NCBI RefSeq assembly: GCF_000633355.1
Contig: NZ_AYMQ01000087.1
Location: forward strand, 17,346-81,345
Direction of reading: 5' to 3'
Length of the DNA stretch: 64,000 nucleotides
Source: Serratia sp. H1w
Lineage (GTDB): Bacteria > Pseudomonadota > Gammaproteobacteria > Enterobacterales > Enterobacteriaceae
Both the position numbers and the translations under genes were made by a program. The notes beneath the pieces are model-generated. The model ran no database searches and had not been told where the DNA came from. It was given only the letters and a program-made list of their open reading frames with translations. Below are positions 11,045-20,498 of this stretch, piece by piece; the stretch's first letter is position 1; each line of letters begins with the position of its first letter.

Positions 11045-11830
11045 TTACTGCCGTAAAAACACCTGCGGCAGGGCGGTTTCCGGGTGGGCGACAACGCCCA
11101 GATCGGCCTGATACCAACGCGTCAGGATATCCGTCTGTAAGACCTCTTGCGGAGTGCCGGAGGCGACCAGGCGGCCCTGATGCAACAGCAGAATACGATC
11201 GGCGTATAGCGCAGCCAGATTCAGATCGTGCAGTACGCAGCAGACCGCCAGCGGCTGCTGGCGCGTCAGGGAACGCAATAGGCGTAAGGTATGCTGTTGA
11301 TGATACAGATCGAGCGCCGAGGTGGGCTCATCCAGGAATAACCAGGATGGCGCGGGTTGCGGCTGCCATAATTGCACTAAAACCCTCGCCAACTGTACTC
11401 GCTGCTGCTCGCCGCCGGAGAGCTGACGGTAATCACGCTGGGCCAATGTGGCACAGTCGGTCTGTTCCATCACCTGCTGGATCGCCTGCTTGTCATCCCG
11501 CCCGCTATGTGGGGAGCGGCCCATGGCAACCACTTCTTCCACGGTAAACGGAAAGGCCAGCTCGCTGTGTTGACGCATTACCGCCCGCACTTTGGCCAAT
11601 TGCTGCGGTAGCCACTGCTCAAGCGGTTTGCCTTGCAGGCGGCACTCGCCACAGTCAGCGGCCAGATAGCCGGTGAGCAAGCGTAACAGAGTCGATTTCC
11701 CTGCGCCGTTGGGGCCGATGATCGCTACCATCTCACCGCTGGCGATGCTGAGGGAAACATCGGTGATCAACCGGCGATCCCCCAGGTTGTAGCGTAACTG
11801 TCGTGCTGTCAGCATTGAAGAGTCATCCAC
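11045..11830 (-). CDS. hmuV: Haemin ABC transporter ATP-binding protein HmuV
   Basis: 261 aa FepC/BtuD-type ATPase powering haem import through HmuU. Walker [10 protein letters not shown], signature [15 protein letters not shown] and Walker B WLFLDEP are all present, so it should be active. The start at 11830 lies 8 nt inside the end of hmuU; a second in-frame Met at 11815 ([10 protein letters not shown]) is equally plausible and would remove the overlap. It is the last gene of the hemP-hmuRSTUV run and converges on selO. Confidence 0.95.
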   Translation of the reverse strand: MDDSSMLTARQLRYNLGDRRLITDVSLSIASGEMVAIIGPNGAGKSTLLRLLTGYLAADCGECRLQGKPLEQWLPQQLAKVRAVMRQHSELAFPFTVEEVVAMGRSPHSGRDDKQAIQQVMEQTDCATLAQRDYRQLSGGEQQRVQLARVLVQLWQPQPAPSWLFLDEPTSALDLYHQQHTLRLLRSLTRQQPLAVCCVLHDLNLAALYADRILLLHQGRLVASGTPQEVLQTDILTRWYQADLGVVAHPETALPQVFLRQ

Positions 11831-12827
11831 CCGTGCGCTCCCGCTGGCGCATCACCAGCCACAGAAAATAGGGACCGCCAATCAGGCTGGTCATCAGACC
11901 TACCGGCATCTCTGCCGGGGCAACCAGCGTACGTGCCAGCGTATCGCTCACCAGCAGCAGGCAAGCGCCACCGAGGGCAGAGGCTGGCAACAACCAGCGG
12001 TGATCGCCCCCAAGCCGCATGCGCACCAGGTGTGGTACCACCAAACCAATAAAACCGATCACGCCACTCATGGCCACGGCAGCCCCAATCAACAAGGCGC
12101 TCAGCAAGAGTAATTGCAGTTTGGCGCGTTGCACATTCACCCCAAGGTAATGTGCTTCTTCATCGCCCAGCTGTAGCAAATTTAAACGGCGTGCCTGTAA
12201 CAGCGTTAACAACGCGGTCGGCAGGATCAGCGAGGCGGCGACTACCAGAGTGGGCCACTGTGACTGGCTGAGGCTGCCCATCATCCAGAGTGAAAACTGC
12301 CGCAGTTGCTGATCGCTACTGAGGTAGGACAGCACGCCAATCGCCGCCATGCAAAGCGCATTGATGGCGATACCGGCCAGCAACAGCCGCGACAGGCTGC
12401 CGTGCCCGCTGCGACTGATACCGTAGATCAGTATCGACACCAGCAGGCTGCCAAGAAACGCCGCCAGCATGTGGCTATAAAGCGCGATTAGCGGGGGCAG
12501 GGCCAGTGGCATGACGATCACCAGAGCGACAAACAGTGCACCGCCGCTGCTGATGCCCAACAGGCTGGGATCGGCCAAGGGATTGCGAAACAGTCCCTGC
12601 ATCACCGCACCGGAAACGGCCAGCGCACAGCCGATGACTACGGCCAACAGCACGCGCGGCAGGCGAATATTCAGCCAGATATGCCAGGAGGCATCGCTGA
12701 GTGGAGCTTGCCACAGGGTGCGAAATGACAGAGTCAACGCTCCCAGGTTGGCGGCTCCAAGCGCCAGAATGGTCAGCAGGATCAGCAGGCTGCCAATTGC
12801 CAGACGGGGAGAGGTTCGGCAACGCAT
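11823..12827 (-). CDS. hmuU: Haemin ABC transporter permease HmuU
   Basis: 334 aa FecCD-family inner membrane permease with about ten hydrophobic helices. Family hallmarks are [20 protein letters not shown] near the N-terminus, [15 protein letters not shown], and the coupling segment [16 protein letters not shown] near residue 260. It passes haem from HmuT across the inner membrane. It overlaps the hmuT stop by one nucleotide (TAATG) and the hmuV start by eight, so the three genes are coupled. Confidence 0.95.
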   Translation of the reverse strand: MRCRTSPRLAIGSLLILLTILALGAANLGALTLSFRTLWQAPLSDASWHIWLNIRLPRVLLAVVIGCALAVSGAVMQGLFRNPLADPSLLGISSGGALFVALVIVMPLALPPLIALYSHMLAAFLGSLLVSILIYGISRSGHGSLSRLLLAGIAINALCMAAIGVLSYLSSDQQLRQFSLWMMGSLSQSQWPTLVVAASLILPTALLTLLQARRLNLLQLGDEEAHYLGVNVQRAKLQLLLLSALLIGAAVAMSGVIGFIGLVVPHLVRMRLGGDHRWLLPASALGGACLLLVSDTLARTLVAPAEMPVGLMTSLIGGPYFLWLVMRQRERTGG

Positions 12828-13657
12828 TACTTTTGCTCCGCCGCTTTTCGCAACAGGCTGAGCGCCTGCGGCGTTTCCAGCCCAAAACCGAGCAGCGCCA
12901 TATCATCAACGATCAGCACGCGGCGATTTTTCCCTGCTGGGGTCAGCGCGATGCCGGGCAACTGCCACAGATTTTCCTGGCCGCCGATGGAGTGAACGCC
13001 ATCGGTCGTCACCAGCAGCAAGTCTGGTGCGCTGGCAATCACGCCCTCTTGTGACAGCGGACGGTAACGGCTGAAGCCTTGCATGGCATTTTGCAGCCCT
13101 GCGGCTCTGATGATGGCATCTGCCGCAGTTTGTTGGCCCGCGGCCATCGGGGTAATGCCGCCGTGGCTCATCACGAACAGCACCTTCACCGGCAGCGGGG
13201 TATGGGCGATGGCGGCCAACTGCTGCTGATAGCGCTCGGCCAACTGCTTGCCTTGGCTACTGCGGTTGACGGCCTCGGCGATCACGCTGATTTTTTCGGG
13301 TACCGCCTGTACGGTGGTATCACCAGGGACACGTACCACTTTCACACCGCTGTCTGCCAACTGCTTGAGCACCAGCGCGGGTTCTGCCAGTTCGGTAGTC
13401 AGGATCAGGGTGGGTTTCAGCGCCAGGATGCCCTCGGCATTCAGCTGACGCATATAGCCCACGTCGGGCAATTTCTGCACCACAGCAGGGTGCAGGCTGG
13501 TACTGTCTCGTGCCACAACTTCATCGCCCGCGCCCAGCGCGAAGGCAATTTCGGTCACGTCACCGCCTATCGAAACTATCCTCTCGGCCGCCGTGGCGGC
13601 CAATGGCAACGCCAGCGCGATACACAGCGCCAGGCGACGGGGCAATGAAGTTATCAT
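12827..13657 (-). CDS. hmuT: Periplasmic haemin-binding protein HmuT
   Basis: 276 aa type III periplasmic binding protein. The first ~23 residues ([20 protein letters not shown] then AE) are a Sec signal peptide, and the mature start [13 protein letters not shown] is typical of the HmuT/ShuT group. Tyr in [14 protein letters not shown] is at the position of the haem-ligand Tyr of ShuT/HmuT. It delivers haem to HmuUV. The start overlaps the hmuS stop by ATGA. Confidence 0.95.
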   Translation of the reverse strand: MITSLPRRLALCIALALPLAATAAERIVSIGGDVTEIAFALGAGDEVVARDSTSLHPAVVQKLPDVGYMRQLNAEGILALKPTLILTTELAEPALVLKQLADSGVKVVRVPGDTTVQAVPEKISVIAEAVNRSSQGKQLAERYQQQLAAIAHTPLPVKVLFVMSHGGITPMAAGQQTAADAIIRAAGLQNAMQGFSRYRPLSQEGVIASAPDLLLVTTDGVHSIGGQENLWQLPGIALTPAGKNRRVLIVDDMALLGFGLETPQALSLLRKAAEQK

Positions 13658-14688
13658 GCGGCGACTTCCTTTGGTTCAAGTGCAGCAACCTGCTCACGCC
13701 ACTGGAGCTGCTCCGGCTGGCCTTCGGTACGCTGTCCGTAGAGTTGGGCGATCTGGGTGCCATCGGCGGCGAACAGCTCCAGGCTGGTGACCATGCCATC
13801 TTTGGTTGGCTTGCGGGTGATCCAGCTTTCGGCAATCGCCCCTTCAATCAGGTGCAAGGTAAAGTGGCGGTTGAAGATGTTGACCCAGCCGTCCTGCGGC
13901 ATCAGGCGTTCGATCTGGCCGGTAAAGATCTGCACGCAACCGCGGTTGCCGACGAAGATCATGATTTCGTTCTGCGCAGACTTGGCGGCTTCCAGAATGT
14001 CAGTCAGTGCGCTGTTGTCCACGAGATAGGCCAGATCGTTACCCACGGCACGGAAGGCCTGTTGACGGGTCAGGTCATTGCGGCTCAACAGTTGGAAGAA
14101 CTGGTGAACATCGGTCATGGCGCGCCAGTCGGCATCGATTTTGGCGGCATCAGGGGCGCTGTTGCCCACTTTAACCTCGGCCGGTTGCAGTGCTAATTCC
14201 GGGTTCTCAGCGCTCTGGTGGCGTTCGACCAGGGCGAACCAGGCGGCGAGATCGGTTTCGTCGGTGGTGTAGACTTTGTGCAGTGCGTCGCCTTGATGAT
14301 CAAAAAACTGAATGCTATGACGCACGCCGCGTTTGTTGGTTTCACTCAGGGCGAAAACGCTGGCCCATTGGTTGAGGAACAGGCGCAGATCCAGCTCACG
14401 TGGATTGAGGATCAGCCCGGCATGGCCATTGAGGTGTTGATTCTGGTAACGGCCAACCTGCTCGTGTACCGCGTAGCTGTTACGGGTTATGGATTTGGTG
14501 ACACCGACCTGTTCCAGTTCGGTCAGCAGCGTGCGGGCATCGGCCTGCAGGCGGCGCGCATCGTGGCCAACGCGGGCGTGGGTCAGTTCGGCTTCGCTGA
14601 TCTCAAACAGGTCAGCCAGATCGCGGGCATATTTACCTGGGTGATCAATTTTCGCCTGCTCATAACGTTGGTATAAGGTCTCGCTCAT
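13654..14688 (-). CDS. hmuS: Haem-degrading/haem-trafficking protein HmuS
   Basis: 344 aa cytoplasmic HemS/ChuS family protein with two repeated halves, each containing a motif of the type NRGCVQIF / [14 protein letters not shown]. Family members bind imported haem and, in several cases, open the ring to release iron. AGGAAG lies just before ATG 14688. The gap to hmuR is 65 nt, without a visible terminator, so it is likely co-transcribed with the receptor. Length matches Yersinia HemS/HmuS (about 345 aa). Confidence 0.94.
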   Translation of the reverse strand: MSETLYQRYEQAKIDHPGKYARDLADLFEISEAELTHARVGHDARRLQADARTLLTELEQVGVTKSITRNSYAVHEQVGRYQNQHLNGHAGLILNPRELDLRLFLNQWASVFALSETNKRGVRHSIQFFDHQGDALHKVYTTDETDLAAWFALVERHQSAENPELALQPAEVKVGNSAPDAAKIDADWRAMTDVHQFFQLLSRNDLTRQQAFRAVGNDLAYLVDNSALTDILEAAKSAQNEIMIFVGNRGCVQIFTGQIERLMPQDGWVNIFNRHFTLHLIEGAIAESWITRKPTKDGMVTSLELFAADGTQIAQLYGQRTEGQPEQLQWREQVAALEPKEVAA

Positions 14689-14753
14689 TATATTGCTTCC
14701 TGTACTGTGGGTGAGTTGCGGGCAACAAGGTGTGCCCGCTTTGGTTCAAAGGG

Positions 14754-16829
14754 TTACCACTGATAGCTGACCAGCAGTTTGGCGTTACGACCATCCTGCG
14801 GAATGCCCTGTGGTGAGTAATATTCTTTATCGAAGGCGTTGTCCAGTACCACGGTCGTGGTGACGCCCTGCAGGTTTTCGCGGCCTTTATAGCTCAGATA
14901 GAAATCGTTCACGCCATAGCCGGCCTGTTTGCTGTAGCCACTGGCCACATGGTTCGCACTCTGGGTAAAGGTGCCTACCCAGCCGGTAGACAAGCCGGTT
15001 TCGGCAATGGGGATATCCAGCACGCTGGTGACCGTATCCGGGTTGATACTCGGCAGCCAATCACCGGTCGCTTCATCTTTACCACGTGTACGGTTATAGG
15101 CCAGATCCAAACCGAACCACTGGGTTTTATAATTCAGCGAAGCATCCCAGCCCCAAATCTTGGCGCGATCGATATTGGTTGAGAAAGTGGTGCAACTGAT
15201 GCAATACATACCGGTTGGGCCACGACCCAACTCCATGGTGACATCGGTGGTGATGTAATCGCGGGATTTGGTATCAAAGTAGCTGGCCTTGAATTGCAGG
15301 CTGTCATTGGCCATCAGCAAATCATCGAAGCGCAAGCCGAAGCCGTATTCCTGTGTGGCGTTGGTTTCCGGCTTCAGGTTCGGGTTAGGTACCCAATAGT
15401 TGGTGATGGTTGTTGGCCCCATTGGGATCGAGAAGTGCTTGGAGTCGTTGTACATCTCGCCCATGGTTGGTGCCCGGAACGCTTGGGCATAGGACGCGAA
15501 CATCATCAACCAGTCGGTAGGTGTGACGCTCATTGCACCACGAGATGACCACCTGTCGGCGTTGACGTCGTCATAACCGTCGCTGGAGCCTTTATAGTTG
15601 TCGTAGCGGGTGCCGGCCAGGAAGGTGACAGGCAGATCGCGCAAAGTGATCTCATCTTGCAACCAGCCGGAAGCGAAGTTGATTTTGGCCTGCGGGAAGC
15701 TTTCAGTAGCGCCCCCTGGAGTCTGTTCCTGGCGGTAAGCTTCACTGCCATAGGTGAACAGGTGCGAAGCGAAACTGTCGGCAAACAGGCGGGTACGGTT
15801 TTCCAGCTTGCCACCCTTGGTAGTTTGCTTACGGGCTTCATCCGCGCTGCCGTCGGTATGCGCGTTAATCTCCACTTCGGAATAATATAGCTTGGCATCG
15901 GCATCCAGCCAATCTTGCCCGGTAGGTTTGAGCTTGTAGCCAACCTGAGCATCACGCTGAATGGTGGAGCGATCGGTCAGCAAATTACCGCTGGAAACAT
16001 CCGGTGTCTGGGGGTTTTTGGGTTCCTGTGCCCGGTTGTTGTAGTAGCGCAGGTTACCGCTCAGTGACTGACTGTCGTCGATAGTCCAGGTGCCTTTGGC
16101 CAGCACGTTGCTGATAGTTTCATCATTCGGCGCGTTAAAACCATCGCCCTGACGAATATCACCGACATCGCGAGTGCCGAAAGAGATTAAACCATCGAGA
16201 TCGTCGGTTTTACCGTAAGCGCTAGCACCCATACCAAGACTATGATCGCCACTGGCCGCGGTACCGAAGACACGGTAACCGGTGTTATGGCCCGGTAACA
16301 GCAGATCGGCTGCATCGACGGTCTCATAGGCGATCACGCCGCCGAGTGCACCACTGCCATACAGCAGTGCGGATGGGCCACGCACGACTTCAATACGTTT
16401 TACCAAACCAGGATCGATAAAGGTGCCATTGAGATGGCCGGTATCGGTGCCTTGACGAACACCGTCAACCAGGGTCAGCACGCCACGACGATCGTAGCCA
16501 CGCATCGAGATGTCCTGTCCGTTACTCCGGCCAGTACCACTCACGGTAATACCCGGTACATGGCGCAGCATATCTCCGGCGGTTGTGGCGGTCTGGCTCT
16601 GAGGGCTGTTGCCGTCGATCACCGTCACCATCATCGGTGCTTCAAAGCTGCTGCGCTGATTACCGGTGGCAACCACGGTCATGGCGTCGTCTTTGTGGTT
16701 GAGTTGTTCCTTGGTGGTAGCTGTTGTCGCGCTGGTGTCGGTCTGGGCAAAAACCGCCGTCGGCAAAGCGCAGGCAATGGCCAGGCTTAATGCGGATAAA
16801 CGCAGCCGGGAGGCAAAGATGGCAGGCAT
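14754..16829 (-). CDS. hmuR: TonB-dependent outer membrane haemin receptor HmuR/HemR
   Basis: 691 aa. A signal peptide (~29 residues, ending AVFAQ) is followed by a TonB box region (DAMTVVATG), a plug domain (DMLRHVPGITVSG, RIEVVRGPSALLYGSGALGG) and a beta-barrel ending in the aromatic LLVSYQW. FRAPTMGEMYNDSKHF and VPNPNLKPETN are the FRAP and NPNL boxes of haem receptors, with the His between them that in HemR contacts haem. A CISC pair sits in an extracellular-loop region. It imports haem with TonB-ExbBD energy. Control is expected from the Fur box upstream of hemP. Confidence 0.96.
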   Translation of the reverse strand: MPAIFASRLRLSALSLAIACALPTAVFAQTDTSATTATTKEQLNHKDDAMTVVATGNQRSSFEAPMMVTVIDGNSPQSQTATTAGDMLRHVPGITVSGTGRSNGQDISMRGYDRRGVLTLVDGVRQGTDTGHLNGTFIDPGLVKRIEVVRGPSALLYGSGALGGVIAYETVDAADLLLPGHNTGYRVFGTAASGDHSLGMGASAYGKTDDLDGLISFGTRDVGDIRQGDGFNAPNDETISNVLAKGTWTIDDSQSLSGNLRYYNNRAQEPKNPQTPDVSSGNLLTDRSTIQRDAQVGYKLKPTGQDWLDADAKLYYSEVEINAHTDGSADEARKQTTKGGKLENRTRLFADSFASHLFTYGSEAYRQEQTPGGATESFPQAKINFASGWLQDEITLRDLPVTFLAGTRYDNYKGSSDGYDDVNADRWSSRGAMSVTPTDWLMMFASYAQAFRAPTMGEMYNDSKHFSIPMGPTTITNYWVPNPNLKPETNATQEYGFGLRFDDLLMANDSLQFKASYFDTKSRDYITTDVTMELGRGPTGMYCISCTTFSTNIDRAKIWGWDASLNYKTQWFGLDLAYNRTRGKDEATGDWLPSINPDTVTSVLDIPIAETGLSTGWVGTFTQSANHVASGYSKQAGYGVNDFYLSYKGRENLQGVTTTVVLDNAFDKEYYSPQGIPQDGRNAKLLVSYQW

Positions 16830-16924
16830 GTGGCAATTCTCCGTATGTTTTCAACATATCAATAGATTTGCTGGCTGCCTGGATCGCAAGATCGGGGTGG
16901 CTGGCGTTAATAAGGATTAAAGTG

Positions 16925-17119
16925 TTATTTGGTTAAGATCAATTTCCCTGCTTTGGTCTGACGCAACTGGTAGCGCTGTCCCTGATGGATGATCACCGCC
17001 AGCCCATCGCTGCCCAGCAGTTCGGCACTGTCAAAGCAGGGGGGTAAAGCTGTGTTTACACCGCCTTCAGGCGTGACCAACGCGTTATTGGACTGATGGG
17101 AATTATTAAGATTGTCCAT
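16925..17119 (-). CDS. hemP: Haemin uptake protein HemP
   Basis: 64 aa HemP/YdiE family protein, recognised by its C-terminus GLAVIIHQGQRYQLRQTKAG then KLILTK. The frame is open up to 17227, but the Fur box at 17149-17171 lies inside that extension, so the downstream ATG at 17119 (MDNLNNSHQ) is taken as the start; its Shine-Dalgarno is weak. HemP heads the hmu operon, as in Yersinia. In E. coli K-12 the orphan hemP homologue ydiE sits at the same chromosomal place between aroH and selO, without the transport genes. HemP-type proteins have been tied to haem receptor expression; the precise role here is unproven. Confidence 0.88.
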   Translation of the reverse strand: MDNLNNSHQSNNALVTPEGGVNTALPPCFDSAELLGSDGLAVIIHQGQRYQLRQTKAGKLILTK

Positions 17120-17148
17120 ATAATCAACCAGTGAATGGTAATTGATAT

Positions 17149-17171
17149 CAAATTGATAATCATTATCATGT
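17149..17171. promoter_or_regulatory. Fur box controlling hemP-hmuRSTUV
   Basis: GATAATCATTATC at 17155-17167 is a perfect core Fur palindrome, with A/T flanks resembling the 19-bp consensus. It lies 30-52 nt before the hemP start and after the btuE stop, the place expected for iron repression of the haem uptake operon. Fur-Fe(II) would block transcription when iron is plentiful. Confidence 0.9.
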
Positions 17172-17274
17172 GAACGAAAGGTTACATCAAGGAAAATTTT
17201 CTTACCGATGGAACCTTTTTGTCGCAATGCTTACCGAAGCTGGATTGACGCGGGATGATTTGCTGACGAAAAGA

Positions 17275-17760
17275 CTATTTCAACAGGGTTTCGATACGCC
17301 CGAACAGGCGCTCGGGTTTGGTGACGGGGGCAAAGCGCGTGATGCGCTCGCCATCGGCAGTGAGCAGGAATTTGGTGAAGTTCCACTTGATTCGTTGGCT
17401 GCCCAACAGGCCGGGAGCACGGCGTTTTAACTCGCTGAACAGGGGATGGGCCTGCGCGCCGTTGACGTCAATTTTGCTGAACAGCGGAAAGCTGACGCCG
17501 TAGTTGAGGGTGCAGAAATTGGCAATTTCCAGCGGATTGCCTGGCTCTTGCCCGCCAAACTGATTGCAGGGAAAGCCCAGCACCATCAAGCCGCGTGAAC
17601 GATAAAACTGCCACAACTTCTCTAAGCCAGCATACTGCGGTGTAAAACCACACTTACTGGCGGTATTAACGATCAGATAGGCCCGCGCCGGAAAATCTGC
17701 CAGCGTTTTATGTTCCCCTTGCAGGGTGACGCAGGGGATGGACAGCAGTGAATGGCTCAT
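17275..17760 (-). CDS. btuE: Glutathione peroxidase-like thiol peroxidase BtuE
   Basis: 161 aa (163 if the TTG at 17766 is used) GPx-family peroxidase with Cys in place of selenocysteine: NTASKCGFTPQYAGL contains the peroxidatic Cys, VLGFPCNQFGGQEPG the conserved Gln region, and IKWNFTKFLL the Trp/Asn pair of the active site. It reduces hydroperoxides with thioredoxin or glutathione. ATG 17760 has GGAACC at a reasonable distance. E. coli BtuE is longer (183 aa) and is encoded between btuC and btuD; here no cobalamin transporter genes accompany it. Confidence 0.88.
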   Translation of the reverse strand: MSHSLLSIPCVTLQGEHKTLADFPARAYLIVNTASKCGFTPQYAGLEKLWQFYRSRGLMVLGFPCNQFGGQEPGNPLEIANFCTLNYGVSFPLFSKIDVNGAQAHPLFSELKRRAPGLLGSQRIKWNFTKFLLTADGERITRFAPVTKPERLFGRIETLLK

Positions 17761-17814
17761 AGGCAAAGGTTCCAGCTAAACGGGCGCGGTAAATGAACTG
17801 CGCCCGTCGTGAGA

Positions 17815-18861
17815 TCAGAAACGAGTATCTACCGCATCGGCCAGCATAGCTAACAATTGCTCACTGTCCGACCAGCTCAGGCAAGGGTCGGTAATAGATT
17901 GTCCGTAGGTCAGCGATTGGCCAGCCACGATCTTCTGCGTACCTTCCACCAGGAAACTTTCCGCCATCACCCCGGCCACGGCCACGGAACCCGCACGGAT
18001 CTGTTGGCAGACGTTTTCCGCGACTTCTAGCTGGCGGCGATGCAGTTTCTGGCAGTTGCCGTGGCTGAAATCGATCACCAACTGTTCGGGTAAATCGAAC
18101 TCACGCAGGCTATCACAGGCGGCTACCACATCGGTCGCATGATAGTTTGGCGTCTTGCCGCCGCGCATGATGATATGACCATAAGGATTGCCGCTGGTTT
18201 GATAAATGGTCATCTGACCGGTTTTGTCCGGTGACAGGAACATATGACCGGCACGTGCGGCACGGATGGCATCAATGGCGATGCGGGTATTGCCGTCGGT
18301 ACCATTTTTGAAACCGACCGGGCAGGAGAGCGCCGAGGCCATTTCACGGTGGATCTGGCTTTCGGTGGTACGAGCGCCAATCGCGCCCCAGCTAATCAGA
18401 TCGGCAATATACTGGCCGATCACCATATCCAGGAACTCGGTCGCCGTTGGCAGACCGAGCTGGTTGACCGCCAACAGCAGCTTGCGGGCCATCTCAATGC
18501 CACGGTTGACCTGATAGCTGCCGTCCAGATCGGGATCGGAAATCAAACCTTTCCAGCCCACCACGGTACGCGGCTTTTCAAAATAGGTGCGCATCACGAT
18601 TTCCAGGCGATCCTGATAACGCTCGCGCAGTACGTTAAGGCGGGTGGCGTAGTCCATCGCCGCATCCAGATCGTGAATGGAGCAGGGGCCAATCACCACT
18701 AACAGGCGCTTATCCTCGCCGGTCAGGATTTTTTCAATACGCTTACGTGACGCTGTCACGTTATCGGCTACCGACGCTGAGATCGGCAACTTTTCCGCCA
18801 ACGCTTGCGGCGTGACCAAGCTGTCAATGCGCGCGGTCCGCAGTTCATCTGTTTTGTGCAT
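17815..18861 (-). CDS. aroH: 3-deoxy-7-phosphoheptulonate (DAHP) synthase, AroH type
   Basis: 348 aa, exactly the length of E. coli AroH, the tryptophan-sensitive isozyme. It condenses PEP and erythrose 4-phosphate in the first step of the shikimate pathway. Class I motifs include VVIGPCSIHD, EKPRTVVGWKGLISDP, GARTTESQIHRE, FKNGTDGN, IMRGG and DFSHGN. Assignment to AroH rather than AroF or AroG rests on position (next to ppsR, ppsA) and the N-terminus MHKTDELRTARI. I could not find a convincing TrpR operator upstream. Confidence 0.93.
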   Translation of the reverse strand: MHKTDELRTARIDSLVTPQALAEKLPISASVADNVTASRKRIEKILTGEDKRLLVVIGPCSIHDLDAAMDYATRLNVLRERYQDRLEIVMRTYFEKPRTVVGWKGLISDPDLDGSYQVNRGIEMARKLLLAVNQLGLPTATEFLDMVIGQYIADLISWGAIGARTTESQIHREMASALSCPVGFKNGTDGNTRIAIDAIRAARAGHMFLSPDKTGQMTIYQTSGNPYGHIIMRGGKTPNYHATDVVAACDSLREFDLPEQLVIDFSHGNCQKLHRRQLEVAENVCQQIRAGSVAVAGVMAESFLVEGTQKIVAGQSLTYGQSITDPCLSWSDSEQLLAMLADAVDTRF

Positions 18862-19195
18862 GATTATCTCGAAAACTGTTCTTCGCTACGGCAGGAATAC
18901 CGGGAAGTGATGGCGATCACAATAACGCAAAAACCGCTGAATTCAACCGGAGAGATGGTGATCTGCTGATTAAAACCGGAAAAAAAAGCACAAAAACGTG
19001 GGGCGGAGGTGATTGTTCCCCTCACCCCAACCCTCTCCCCAAGGAGAGGGAGCCAGTTCAGTGCTCTGTTCAAGATCGGTGCGAGTTTGCGACCTGTTCG
19101 GTGGAGAACGCCAGTCAGACGCAGGAGTTAATCTGTGGCACGTTCGGTCCCCTCTCCCTTTGGGAGAGGGTTAGGGTGAGGGGACGCTACCAATA
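18862..19195. other. aroH-ppsR intergenic region
   Basis: 334 nt without a gene. It holds the aroH promoter region next to aroH and the inverted-repeat element at 19017-19184 next to ppsR. A 69-codon minus-strand frame here (18864-19073) runs through the repeat and is not credible as a gene. Confidence 0.6.
19017..19184. repeat. 168-bp element with 23-bp inverted ends (copy 1)
   Basis: The left end 19017-19039 begins TCCCCTCACCCCAACCC and the right end 19162-19184 is its inverted copy with one mismatch. Each end also contains its own smaller palindrome: CCCTCTCCCC-AAGGAGAGGG on the left, CCCTCTCCCTTTGGGAGAGGG on the right. A related sequence occurs at 37521-37631, sharing the CACATTCGGACCCCTCTCCCT-type right arm. 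This is the look of a small non-coding interspersed palindromic element (MITE-like or REP-like). It lies directly after ppsR and may form the 3' end of its transcript. Confidence 0.8.
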
Positions 19196-20017
19196 TCAAA
19201 ACATCCTTCTGCTCATACCAAGGATATCGAGGATCTTGGTGGAGATCTCTTCTACCGAATAGTTGGTGGTATTGAGGTAGCGGATCTGGTTTTTGCGAAA
19301 CAGCGCTTCAACTTCAGCAACTTCCATCCGGCACTGGCGCGGAGAGGAGTAACGGCTGTTCTCGCGGCGTTCCTCGCGGATGGCCGTTAGCCGTTCCGGG
19401 TTAATGGTCAAGCCAAACAATTTATGCTGAAACGGTTTCAGCGCGGCAGGTAGTTGCAAATTATCCATATCGTCGGCGGTAAACGGATAGTTGGCCGCGC
19501 GGATACCAAACTGCATCGCCAGATACAGGCTGGTGGGGGTTTTTCCGCAGCGAGATACGCCAAGCAGGATCACCTGTGCCTGATCGAGGTTGCGTAGCGA
19601 GATACCGTCATCATGAGCCAGGGTGTATTCAATGGCCGCGATCCGGGCGTCATACTTGCCCAGATTGTTTTCCGTCAGTCCATGTGTGCGATTGGGCACC
19701 GGCGTTGGATCCACCGCTAATTCGCCCTGCAGCGGGCCGACCAGCGCTTGCACGATATCTTGGCAGAACCCCTCACTTTGGGTGATCACCTGGCGCACTT
19801 CCGGCGAGATAATCGAGTAGAACACCAGCGGGCGCACCCCGGTCTGCTGGTAAATCTCATTGATCTGCTGGCAAACGCCCCGCGCACGCGCTTCGGTTTC
19901 CACAAAGGGCAGAGTGAAGGTGGTGGCCTTGACGGGAAACTGCGACAGCACCGCATGTCCCAATACTTCGGCGGTGATGGCCGTGCCATCCGAGATATAA
20001 AAAACGCTTCTTTCCAC
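19196..20017 (-). CDS. ppsR: PEP synthase regulatory protein PpsR (kinase/pyrophosphorylase)
   Basis: 273 aa DUF299 family protein that switches PpsA off by ADP-dependent phosphorylation of a Thr and on again by Pi-dependent removal. The N-terminus [21 protein letters not shown] and the P-loop [15 protein letters not shown] (near residues 150-160) are diagnostic. It is divergent from its target ppsA across a 481-nt region, as in E. coli. Length is typical (E. coli 277 aa). Confidence 0.96.
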   Translation of the reverse strand: MERSVFYISDGTAITAEVLGHAVLSQFPVKATTFTLPFVETEARARGVCQQINEIYQQTGVRPLVFYSIISPEVRQVITQSEGFCQDIVQALVGPLQGELAVDPTPVPNRTHGLTENNLGKYDARIAAIEYTLAHDDGISLRNLDQAQVILLGVSRCGKTPTSLYLAMQFGIRAANYPFTADDMDNLQLPAALKPFQHKLFGLTINPERLTAIREERRENSRYSSPRQCRMEVAEVEALFRKNQIRYLNTTNYSVEEISTKILDILGMSRRMF

Positions 20018-20498
20018 CTGTGGCTCCTTAACTGAACCTATTATCTGAGATGACTGATAGCAACATCATGGTCTGCATACCTACATATGGTAAAGAGGAG
20101 GGGGGAAATTTTGTGACGATGGGAATAATCAGCGCCAATAAATATAATTATCAAAACTTGGTTTTATTTTTTATAAAATGAGTTGTGTTATTTTAACGGC
20201 GTTTAGTGCGACCAATTGGTGTTATTTCCACCAAATCACCCACGTAAAACACGGGTATTTAAGCAAAAGTTTAAAGAATACATAATTTGTTGAATTGTAA
20301 GCTTTTAGCTATTTAGGGAACGATCCCTATTAAAAAAATGCCCGCTGGAATTCTCTTAATTGCTATTTTCTTCATTGGCTTGATCGATTCACCTTTCCAT
20401 TGTCTATGGATCATTGTGCTAGTCTGGCTAGGTGCCGTTTTTGCGGTACGAGTCAAAAATCCGTCAATACCCTACTGATAGCAATAAGGATTGTCTCG
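20018..20498. other. ppsR-ppsA divergent control region
   Basis: 481 nt, AT-rich, with no credible gene. It must hold both promoters. The one site I can support is the Cra-like palindrome at 20379-20393. A frame open from 20400 to the ppsA start has no similarity to the known PpsA N-terminus and is taken as non-coding leader. Confidence 0.6.
20379..20393. promoter_or_regulatory. Cra (FruR)-like site upstream of ppsA
   Basis: CTTGATCGATTCACC reads GGTGAATCGATCAAG on the other strand, close to the Cra consensus (TGAATCGATTCA-type). It is 106-120 nt before the ppsA ATG. E. coli Cra activates ppsA from an upstream site during gluconeogenic growth, so the site makes biological sense, but it is a sequence match only. 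Confidence 0.6.

Noticed and set aside
13079..13648. 189-codon plus-strand frame opposite hmuT
   Set aside because: It lies wholly on the antisense strand of a clear family member with signal peptide and motifs; sequence is His/Gln-rich in the way antisense frames of GC-rich genes are.
17120..17227. 36-codon N-terminal extension of hemP
   Set aside because: It contains the Fur box and would put the operator inside the coding region; HemP proteins are about 60-80 aa.
18864..19073. 69-codon minus-strand frame between aroH and ppsR
   Set aside because: Runs through the inverted-repeat element and the aroH promoter; no conserved sequence.
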